A stretch of DNA of 64,000 nt from Antedon bifida (taxonomy: Eukaryota; Echinodermata; Crinoidea; Comatulida; Antedonidae): contig OY727096.1 of the NCBI GenBank assembly GCA_963402885.1, positions 8,007,501-8,071,500 of the forward strand, given 5' to 3'. Positions 56,565 to 64,000 of this stretch are shown in pieces. The notes under the pieces were generated by a model. The model was not told where the DNA came from. It worked only from the letters and a program-made list of their open reading frames with translations, and ran no database searches. Each line of letters begins with the position of its first letter. The stretch's first letter is position 1. Made by a program: the position numbers and the translations under genes.

Positions 56565-57204
56565 GACTAAAATGGTATGACTTAGACTGAAATGGTATGA
56601 ATTAGACTGAAATGGTATGAATTAGACTGAAATGGTATGAATTAGACTGAAATGGTATGAATTAGACTGAAATGGTATGAATTAGACTGAAATGGTATGA
56701 ATTAGACTGAAATGGTATGAATTAGACTGAAATGGTATGAATTAGACTGAAATGGTATGAATTAGACTGAAATGGTATGAATTAGACTGAAATGGTATGA
56801 ATTAGACTGAAATGGTATGAATTAGACTGAAATGGTATGAATTAGACTGAAATGGTATGAATTAGACTGAAATGGTATGAATTAGACTGAAATGGTATGA
56901 ATTAGACTGAAATGGTATGAATTAGACTGAAATGGTATGAATTAGACTGAAATGGTATGAATTAGACTGAAATGGTATGAATTAGACTGAAATGGTATGA
57001 ATTAGACTGAAATGGTATGAATTAGACTGAAATGGTATGAATTAGACTGAAATGGTATGAATTAGACTGAAATGGTATGAATTAGACTGAAATGGTATGA
57101 ATTAGACTGAAATGGTATGAATTAGACTGAAATGGTATGAATTAGACTGAAATGGTATGAATTAGACTGAAATGGTATGAATTAGACTGAAATGGTATGA
57201 ATTA
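56565..57204. repeat. 20-bp minisatellite, 32 near-perfect units
   Basis: The unit GACTGAAATGGTATGAATTA runs for 640 bp. The first unit differs at two bases and the others read as identical. The paralogous site in copy A (49021-49040) has one unit. The 20-bp period puts stops in every frame, so it is non-coding. Confidence 0.97.
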
Positions 57205-58277
57205 GACTACCAGATGATACCTAAAACCAACAAGGAAGGAAACCAAAACGAAAATAAACAAGAAATATTTCTTTAAAAAAACATTTTTAAAGATATATTG
57301 TCCCTCTGAAAAATATTTTTTATTTCAAATTTGTTTTTGAATGTGTCATTTTATTGTCACATAATAGTTATTTTACCTGAAAAAAAAGTAATTTAAAGCA
57401 AAAAATACTTCAATTGTCTGTCAGACAATGGTTTTTGAGTTATAATTAAATGTTTCTTTTCTCTTTTTATATGTGAATTTTGTTACAGAAGTGAATAACT
57501 TTGATATGAAACACAGACTCAATTTAGTTTATTTTATTGCTAAGGTCAAGTCTGTGGGTCACTTCATCACGCCTAGATACTTCAAGTATGAAGTATCCTA
57601 TTACAAACAAAAACTTTCATGGACTGTTTTGATACCAGAAATGCTTTGGGATTTGTCGTTCAACCATTAGATTCTTTTCCCAGACGTTTTTTGGGTCCAG
57701 CAGCTGGTAGCTATAAATTATAGTTCAGAATCCTATTTCGCAAAAATGTCAGTGTCTACTACTACTCTACTACTACTACACTACTGCTGCTTGCTTTCAT
57801 CTAATAAATGAGCCATCTCTTGTGACATAGCGGGCTAGAGCAGCAGCGTAAAAACCACCAAAAAATAACTGGATGACTCAAATAAAAATATTAAAAAATG
57901 TATATTTATTTACACAATAACAAACCATCCCACCCTACACAGAAACAAATGAAAACAAATCATAAACGTAATATTCGAGTGCCAGAAAACGTTAATCATA
58001 GAGAAGAAATATATGTCTTTTTTTTCGTTATGCCTAACGTTCATGTACATCAAATACTTGGATATTTCATTTTGTATTGACAACCATTTTTAATAAATCA
58101 ATGCATGTGATGTGATCAAATGCAAGGATTAATATGTTTTACCAATGTTTTACCCGTATTAAACTTCATATTGCAGTAATTATTTCTGTCTTTGAATATC
58201 ATAAACCACATTTTAAGACATTCATGATTAGTTCCTGTTTACAAAACCTTACACTTTTTGCAATCTGCTTTTATTTT

Positions 58278-58293
58278 ATTTCCTTATTGCAAA
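58278..58293 (+). promoter_or_regulatory. Conserved upstream element of receptor 5
   Basis: ATTTCCTTATTGCAAA, 75 bp before the ATG. It is part of the duplicated flank, so identity with receptor 3 is not independent evidence. Confidence 0.45.
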
Positions 58294-58368
58294 ACATTTA
58301 CACTATCTGCCACAGTTTAGAGCAGAAAGGAATATCTACAGCTGATCTACAGTAGATCTAAAGTACAA

Positions 58369-59940
58369 ATGATGTCATTCCTTAATGTCATTACTCTAGT
58401 GGTCATCAGTTTGTTACTCTTCAGATACAATATTGCAGAAGAAAGTTTTGTACAGTATCCTTATTATTTTAAATATGAAACATATGGGGAGCATTCTGTG
58501 GAAATTGTAAAATCAAGTAAAACATACCAGCTTTCACCGACAGAAGTAAAAGAAGGTAAGGAACTGAAGTTAAAAACAGTCACATGTCAGCTGTTGATAT
58601 CTTTCAATAAACAACAAGATGAGGGTGTTCACACATGCCAAGATGATGATGACAGATACTATCTGGTTCCTTCACAAAACTTTTACAAGGATCTGAACAA
58701 TGAGTATGAAAGCATATTAACATGTGAATTACCAAACATTATTAAGGAAGAAGAAGTAACATTTTCTTGTGAAATCAAGAATGAACATATGTGTCAAATT
58801 ACAGTTGGATGGATCCAAAGGGATCGTCACCACAGCCTAGAGATATACAATAGAAGGGAGTTTGATATAACATTGAAAGGTTTTTATCCTGGAGAAGGTA
58901 TATTCTTTTACTGTAATTATGTTACTTCATATTATTCTTATGTCTGCTACACATTAACTTTAGAGGTTAAACCTAAATTAATTGTAAACATCAAACCTTC
59001 ATGTATAGCTGATAGAGACTTTGGATTCTACTGCTTTAAATGTGAAGCTACGGGTGGTTCTGGCGAAAAAGTTTATTACTGGGAACTAGATGGAAAAAAG
59101 GTAGTTGCTTACAACAATAGCTATAACAATGAACAGTGCTTTAATGGATTGTCTGCTGGTAAATACACTGTCAATTGTCTGGTGAGTACTGATACTCAGA
59201 ATGACTCAGATGAGAGAGAATTCAATGTACAAAATTATACAACTGCCAAGTCAATCAAAAGAGATGATAATGATGAAGATAACAATGGCAAGTTTTATTA
59301 TATAATATTCACATTGGCTACAACAACCACAATACTACTATGTGTTGTAATTGTTTTACTTTACCTACGAAAAAGAAACAAAAGTCCTCAACAGTTCATA
59401 GCACAGCAAAGAAATTATACAACTTTGCAAGGCATTTCACACACCACAACAGTCGATGAGGATATTTACTATACAGTTACTGATACAGAAGATGCTCCTA
59501 GGAATGACTATGTCATTGCAGATGTCAATCAAGAAACAAATGCAGAAACTAACAACATAGAAGAAGGCAACATAAGCAATGGTAACAGAGAAGATGGCAA
59601 CAGAGGAAAGAGCAACGGAGAAGATGGCAACATAGAAAAGACCAACGGAGAAGATTGCAACAGAGGAAAGGGCAACGGAGAAGATGGTAACAGAGGAAAG
59701 GGCAACGGAGAAGATGGCAACAGAGAAAAGGGCAACGGAGAAGATGGCAACAGAGAAAAGGACAACGGAGAAGATGGCAACAGAAGAAAGGGCAACAGAG
59801 AAGATGGCAACAGAGGAAAGGGCAACGGAGAAGATGGTTACAGAGAAGATAGCAACAGTGGAAATGGCAATGAAGAATATGGCAACAGAGAAGATGGTAA
59901 CAGAAACGAAGCCCCTCAGTATTTTGTTCTTGAATCTTAA
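58369..59940 (+). CDS. Ig-like type I membrane receptor 5: receptor-3 head, receptor-2-type tail
   Basis: 523 residues, single exon. Signal peptide and helix (about 309-333) are as in receptor 3. Ig-like region 2 differs from receptor 3 at one residue, while regions 1 and 3 carry many replacements and a 4-residue insertion (AYNNSYNN). Cys and Trp landmarks are DEGVHTC (90), VGWIQR (148), GEGIFFYC (182) and GKYTVNC (270). After RKRNK the tail switches to receptor-2 type: AQQRNYTTLQGIS (receptor 2 has EQQRNDANVQGIS), then DEDIYYTV, NDYVIADV and a decapeptide repeat GNGEDGNREK (about 398-510), ending NEAPQYFVLES. Candidate phosphotyrosine motifs are YTTL (350), YYTV (367) and YVIA (381). A poly(A) signal overlaps the stop codon. 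Recombination or gene conversion at the helix-tail border is inferred. Confidence 0.9.
   Translation: MMSFLNVITLVVISLLLFRYNIAEESFVQYPYYFKYETYGEHSVEIVKSSKTYQLSPTEVKEGKELKLKTVTCQLLISFNKQQDEGVHTCQDDDDRYYLVPSQNFYKDLNNEYESILTCELPNIIKEEEVTFSCEIKNEHMCQITVGWIQRDRHHSLEIYNRREFDITLKGFYPGEGIFFYCNYVTSYYSYVCYTLTLEVKPKLIVNIKPSCIADRDFGFYCFKCEATGGSGEKVYYWELDGKKVVAYNNSYNNEQCFNGLSAGKYTVNCLVSTDTQNDSDEREFNVQNYTTAKSIKRDDNDEDNNGKFYYIIFTLATTTTILLCVVIVLLYLRKRNKSPQQFIAQQRNYTTLQGISHTTTVDEDIYYTVTDTEDAPRNDYVIADVNQETNAETNNIEEGNISNGNREDGNRGKSNGEDGNIEKTNGEDCNRGKGNGEDGNRGKGNGEDGNREKGNGEDGNREKDNGEDGNRRKGNREDGNRGKGNGEDGYREDSNSGNGNEEYGNREDGNRNEAPQYFVLES
59560..59905 (+). repeat. 30-bp coding minisatellite in receptor 5 tail
   Basis: The unit GGCAACGGAGAAGATGGCAA, then CAGAGAAAAG, encodes GNGEDGNREK and repeats about ten times with G/R and K/D variants. 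It is related to, but distinct from, the receptor 2 array. Confidence 0.88.
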
Positions 59941-60949
59941 ATAAAATGTCTGGAATAGTGTAGTGAAAATTGAAATTTAAGAAACTAATAAGACCATTCT
60001 ATATACCACTGCGAAAAGTTTCTAGAAGTTACGCATGATTTACTGAAATTTGCCATTGCATACATTTAATATAGCAAATCTGTGCATGCGCACAATTAAG
60101 ATAAAATTGTAAACGAATTTGTTTTTTTATTGTGAATATTTATGGTATTAGAAGTATGGGTGAACCCATTTATGACTATTCAATTAATTATTGTACACAA
60201 CAATATAGAGTAGAAAAAGGAAATTAAGATAAAAATATTCTATAACTTGTTAATGTTACATTATAACATATTATATTTGAATTTACAATACATTATAGTT
60301 AATATATTACAAAATAATAACTAACTACATTCAATGTATATGATTTTTTAGACAAATTTTTGCACTGTATGTTTGAATATAATAATGCTATGTAGTTTGT
60401 AAAATAGTTTTTAAGGATGATACATATTGCAACGTTTACTTTTATTTTGTACAGTACACAGAGACTGCACTTTTACATAACTAATTACACTAGTTTCATT
60501 AACACTGTATACTTTCTAAATATTTAGCTATACTTTGGTTTTTGTTTAAAATGAAAAATAATGCATATAATAGTGTATAGTTCAATGTTGATCCAAAATA
60601 AAAAATCTCCAATATCACAATGATTCTTTTTGTTATGTTGAATTCAAGGAACTCAATAAGGAAATTTGTATTTTTAGGAAAATCAAGGGTTGAGGAAATA
60701 CAGTACATCATTTAAATGCTTGTACTGTAATTATAATTAATCTACTTATTTTTTATATAGTAAAAAAATAAATCTTGTCTGTACAGTGAGGTGAACAGCT
60801 GAACAGATCATTCAGTACATCCGATTAATTGATTAAGCTAATATATAATATATATTATATCTACTGCTTATAGTAATATAACTTGTTTATCTCGACTTTG
60901 TCTGGATGTGGGTGGTTAAAATAAATTTATTTAAGTTTCGAAAAAAATT

Positions 60950-61037
60950 TGCTTATGAAATCAAGAATGAAAATATGTGTTTTTCTTTCGAGGTTAGATC
61001 AAAATTAATTGTAGAAAACATAAAATCTTCACATATA
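60950..61037 (+). pseudogene. Relic of an Ig receptor gene (two fused pieces)
   Basis: YEIKNENMC followed directly by FEVRSKLIVENIKSSHI. In receptor 3 these correspond to CEIKNEHMC (region 2 start) and LEVKPKLIVNIKP (region 2-3 border), normally about 50 residues apart. It is a deleted remnant and shows that the family once had another member here. Confidence 0.7.
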
Positions 61038-61255
61038 AATAAGTGTAACTTCATTCTGTTTGGGACACCTCAAAAGTTAAAAAACATTGACATTGAATCT
61101 CTTTATAAAATCACCCTGGACAATGTTGGCATTCCTGCGATCAAATCTGCTAAATTTCTTGGTGTCCATCTAGACAGAGGTCTCACCTGAAATCACACAT
61201 AAAAGATTTTGAAAACAAAATCTCTAAAAGCCTTGGTATTGTCACGAGATAAGTT
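61038..61255 (+). mobile_element. Reverse-transcriptase relic fused in frame to Ig relic
   Basis: Reads KCNFILFGTPQKLKN, then IKSAKFLGVHLDRGLT. After a frame break it continues with KDFENKISKSLGIV. NFI-x-FG and KFLGV-x-LD are LINE reverse-transcriptase motifs. No catalytic part. Confidence 0.65.
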
Positions 61256-61590
61256 AATTTATGTTTATTCAATTACGTTATGATCTTATCTTTTTACAAT
61301 ACAAGAGAAGATAATTAGGAAGGCGAAATGCAGAACACTAGTTATCTTTAAAAGTGGCAGTCTCTGATTGGATGCTCACTTGCACACATGGTATCACTTG
61401 CTAATAAACATTCATTATTTGTATAATAATCAATTAGCTTCAAATAGTGCTGCGCAAGCAAGATTTAAAGATTAACAAAACATTAAGAGGAACATCAATT
61501 GTGTTTCTGTATATTATGTATTTGATAATCTCTCAAATGTTGGAAGAATTTCATCTGGTTGTGGAATAGGTATTAAATAAAATTTCTTTT

Positions 61591-61700
61591 TGAACAACCA
61601 AAAAATAATATAAGCGAACTTACAGTACGTTTCGAAACCTATCAGGTTTTATTCTGATAGGTTTCGAAACGTTTCGCTTATATTATTTTTTGGTTGTTCA
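61591..61700. mobile_element. Foldback element upstream of receptor 6
   Basis: The left arm TGAACAACCAAAAAATAATA, then TAAGCGAA ... CGTTTCGAAACCTATCAG, is mirrored by CTGATAGGTTTCGAAACG, then TTTCGCTTATATTA and TTTTTTGGTTGTTCA. The loop is only about 9 nt and the left arm has a roughly 10-nt insertion. The transcript would form a very stable hairpin. Confidence 0.9.
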
Positions 61701-61814
61701 AAAAAAAAAAATGTATTTAATATTTGATAATCTTTAAACAGAGAGTTCATAAGTCTGCTTTCTTCTTGTATTTAGAAACTAGATTTTCTAATTACCTTTA
61801 CACATTTTAATATT

Positions 61815-61830
61815 ATTTCCTTATTGCAAA
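61815..61830 (+). promoter_or_regulatory. Conserved upstream element of receptor 6
   Basis: ATTTCCTTATTGCAAA, with a second variant TATTTCCTGATTGCGAATGC about 50 bp downstream. A GGAATATCTGCAG block follows near 61952, matching GGAATATCTACAG of receptors 3 and 5. This flank is outside the segmental duplication, so the match is informative. Confidence 0.55.
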
Positions 61831-61998
61831 TAAACCAAGCAAAACTAGTTTAGTAACAATGTATTTCCTGATTGCGAATGCATTTATTTGCAGTTCTTCC
61901 ACAAAAGTAAAAACATCCATCTCAATTTTATGTAATTATCAAAAACAAGAAGGAATATCTGCAGTATAGACTGTAATAGACATAAAGGTGGAGACAAA

Positions 61999-63648
61999 AT
62001 GTTAGTGATTCACGTCTTTATTATTCTAGTTTTCAGCTTGTTACTTTTCAGACATAACATTGCAGAAAACAGCACTTACTCTTTCATATCATACACAGAA
62101 GTAATTGTGACAATAGTAAAATCAAGTGAAACATACCAGAAGCCACAACATACAGCAATTGAAGAGGATCTTAAAGGTGTTAAATGTGAGCTTTTCATAT
62201 CTTTAAATGAGCAACAAGATAAAGGAATACACACATGTCAAGACGATGCGGGTAGGTACCATCTGGCTCCTTTACAAAATGTAGATGCTGAATCTATGCC
62301 TTCAAAATGCGTAACAACTTGTGATATACCAAACATCATTGAGGGAGAGGAAGTAACATTTCCTTGTGAGATCATGACTGTGTGTAAAGTCACAATTGGA
62401 TGGATTCAAAGAAATAACTACAACATACATCACTACAATGATTTGAAGTTTAATATGACTTTGAAAGGGTTTCATTCTGGAAAAGGCATATTCTTTTACT
62501 GTAGTTATTATGCTATTCAACTTGGATATTTCTGCTACACATTCACATTAGAAGTTAGAAAAAAATTAATTGTAAACATTAAACCTTCACATACAACAGC
62601 TAAAGACTTTGGCTTCTACTGCTTTGAATGTCAAGCTACCGGTGGATCTGGCAAAAAGGTTTATAACTGGACATTAAATGGTGAATACTTGGCTGATCAA
62701 TATAAATGGTGCTTTAAGGGATTGTCAGCTGGTGGTAACATTATACAATGTGTCGTGACTACAGATACTCAGATTATCTCAAATATGGTAGAATTGGATT
62801 TAGCAAGTTATACAAAACCAGCAGATGGTACGGGTACAACTAATTTCAGCATCTATTTTATTTTATTCATATTAACTGGCAGTGCCACATTACTTTTTGC
62901 CGTATTCATATTCCTTTATTGCATGTATCGCAAGAAAATACATGACGAATATTCTATCAGACTTGATGATATTTCTAAAACTTTCAGAAGGCAAAAAACA
63001 GAACCACAAGAAATATATATTAATAAAGACAAAGAAGCTTCATGTATCAAATCTGAAAATGAAATTTATTACAGTATTAAAGATGACGATCAACCCTCAA
63101 CAAGTAAAGAGAGGGAAGTAATAATATCTCAAGCAGAAAATGAAATGTGTAATTTTAAGAAAAAAGACACAATAGTAAATGATCATGAAAACATATATTA
63201 TAGCATTCACGATGATGATGATGATGATGATGATGATTATCAATCTTTGAAAAGTAGACCGACAGAAACAGTGAGAGTCAACCAAGCAGATGATGAATTT
63301 TATACATCTACAGTAGAACAACTTGAAGATGTATATTATTATAGCATTACATATGATGATGATGATGATCAACCTTCAACAAGTAGACAATCAGTAAGCA
63401 ACAAGCTAGAAAATAATGAACCAAGGAAAAACAGAAAAATGACAAATAAAATCAAACATTTTGGGCAGTTTACAAATTCTAATTGTGGTTATAGCTTTGA
63501 TGTCACCAATGAATCTCAAACAAGTGAAGAAAAGAAAACAATAGATGAATATGATGATACAGTTGACGACTACTTGACAACAATGGAGCTAAACAGCAAA
63601 AAAATATATAGTAACAATGATGACGATTACTTAGAAATTATACCATAA
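61999..63648 (+). CDS. Ig-like type I membrane receptor 6, repeated IYYSI modules in tail
   Basis: 549 residues, single exon. Signal peptide about 1-23 (ends NIAENS). Ig-like region 1 ends DKGIHTC (Cys 80). Region 2 has FPCE (Cys 123), IGWIQR (Trp 135) and KGIFFYC (Cys 168). Region 3 has YCFECQATGGSG, Trp 224 and a C-terminal Cys 251. The helix is about 283-308, followed by MYRKK. The 240-residue tail is acidic. It holds three related modules, NEIYYSIKDDDQPSTS (from 354), HENIYYSIHDDDD (from 396) and EDVYYYSITYDDDD (from 443), plus YQSL (414), YLTTM (525) and YLEI (544). Poly-Asp runs come from GATGAT microsatellites. DTVDDYLTT near the end matches receptor 1, which makes these two the same tail class. 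Many tyrosines in YxxI/L context suggest SH2-domain docking (inference). No known protein was recognised. Confidence 0.88.
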   Translation: MLVIHVFIILVFSLLLFRHNIAENSTYSFISYTEVIVTIVKSSETYQKPQHTAIEEDLKGVKCELFISLNEQQDKGIHTCQDDAGRYHLAPLQNVDAESMPSKCVTTCDIPNIIEGEEVTFPCEIMTVCKVTIGWIQRNNYNIHHYNDLKFNMTLKGFHSGKGIFFYCSYYAIQLGYFCYTFTLEVRKKLIVNIKPSHTTAKDFGFYCFECQATGGSGKKVYNWTLNGEYLADQYKWCFKGLSAGGNIIQCVVTTDTQIISNMVELDLASYTKPADGTGTTNFSIYFILFILTGSATLLFAVFIFLYCMYRKKIHDEYSIRLDDISKTFRRQKTEPQEIYINKDKEASCIKSENEIYYSIKDDDQPSTSKEREVIISQAENEMCNFKKKDTIVNDHENIYYSIHDDDDDDDDDYQSLKSRPTETVRVNQADDEFYTSTVEQLEDVYYYSITYDDDDDQPSTSRQSVSNKLENNEPRKNRKMTNKIKHFGQFTNSNCGYSFDVTNESQTSEEKKTIDEYDDTVDDYLTTMELNSKKIYSNNDDDYLEIIP

Positions 63649-64000
63649 GTTTAAAAAAAACAGTGCATGACATGGATTGAAATAAATTGTACAGTATAAA
63701 TGAATTATTTAGTATAATGAAAATAATGATTAAATGCTAATACTCATGATAATGGATAAATGTAGGTTAAAGTCTTTTTTAAGTCTGCAATTTCTCAAAA
63801 ATGTTTCTTTAAAATAAGATGGATGTATATATGCCATTTACATAACAAACCATAAATTTGAACAAAGTAATGTATGGAGACTTGTAACAATTTTGGAAAA
63901 GAGAAGTCTAGGCAATTAAGAAAAACTTGAAAATATTGAAATTTACTTGTTATTTTGTAGAGATTGGACTAGTGCTGTATATTTATTATATCTATAATAT
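63649..64000. other. 3' flank of receptor 6
   Basis: AATAAATTG near 63680 may be its poly(A) signal. Nothing else is seen up to the window edge. Confidence 0.5.

Larger units (their letters stand above)
54845..58368. other. Spacer between pseudogene 4 and receptor 5
   Basis: Duplicate of 47226-50275. The main novelty is the 640-bp minisatellite. No coding sequence. Confidence 0.7.
53516..59380 (+). repeat. Segmental duplication, copy B
   Basis: Collinear with copy A (45960-51266). It is about 560 bp longer, mainly because of a 20-bp minisatellite (56565-57204), partly offset by a loss near 57635 (about 60 bp) and several small indels. Confidence 0.93.
59941..61998. other. Spacer between receptors 5 and 6
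   Basis: Contains the GGATGTGGGTGG 3'-flank block (about 60905), an Ig-gene relic (60950-61037) joined to a LINE relic (61038-61255), a foldback (61591-61700) and upstream elements of receptor 6. Confidence 0.65.

Noticed and set aside
56565-57204. Possible CRISPR or satellite centromere array
   Set aside because: Units are contiguous with no spacers, and the setting is eukaryotic. It is a minisatellite, and 640 bp is far too small for a centromere.

Overview
The window is animal nuclear DNA: AT-rich, with GT-AG introns, many short terminal-inverted-repeat elements (MITEs) and fragments of CR1/L2-type non-LTR retrotransposons. Two genes with clear vertebrate orthologues (RECK and an SLC11/NRAMP transporter) place it in Metazoa. 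The repeat style and frequent 'aggcct' motifs fit a marine invertebrate deuterostome, perhaps an echinoderm. That taxonomic guess is an inference of low confidence; no species was identified.

Region 1 (62-27337, minus strand): the first 14 coding exons of a RECK orthologue, from the signal peptide through five Cys-Cys knot repeats and part of the following Cys-rich region. The gene runs off the left edge. All 14 splice phases are mutually consistent. Its large introns hold MITEs and retrotransposon scraps.

Region 2 (30825-41287, minus strand): twelve exons of an SLC11/NRAMP (DMT1-like) divalent-metal transporter, from transmembrane segment 2 to the stop codon. The exon or exons for the N-terminus and TM1 (DPGN motif) were not found. 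A 202-bp tandem duplication has copied the end of the TM6 exon and created a plausible new splice acceptor in front of the copy.

Region 3 (41907-63648, plus strand): the most interesting part. Five intact single-exon genes and one truncated pseudogene make a tandem family of type I membrane proteins. Each intact protein has a signal peptide, about three Ig-like domains, one transmembrane helix and a cytoplasmic tail rich in tyrosine and acidic residues. I do not recognise this family. The ectodomains are clearly related, but the tails come in at least three sorts. One carries pentapeptide EDG-type repeats. One carries YQEL/YLKP/YMHL motifs. One carries repeated IYYSI modules. A roughly 5.3-5.9 kb segment (45960-51266 and 53516-59380) is duplicated. 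The two copies of its last gene share ectodomain and membrane helix but switch to unrelated tails at the membrane-proximal KRN residues. This resembles paired-receptor evolution: the same ligand-binding head with different signalling tails.

Working model (inference): an expanding, recombining array of Ig-type cell-surface receptors, possibly immune or self-recognition receptors, lying upstream of or nested within an NRAMP gene. Two caveats apply. The near-identical duplicated segments could be uncollapsed haplotypes, and all functional statements about the receptor family rest on motifs read by eye.
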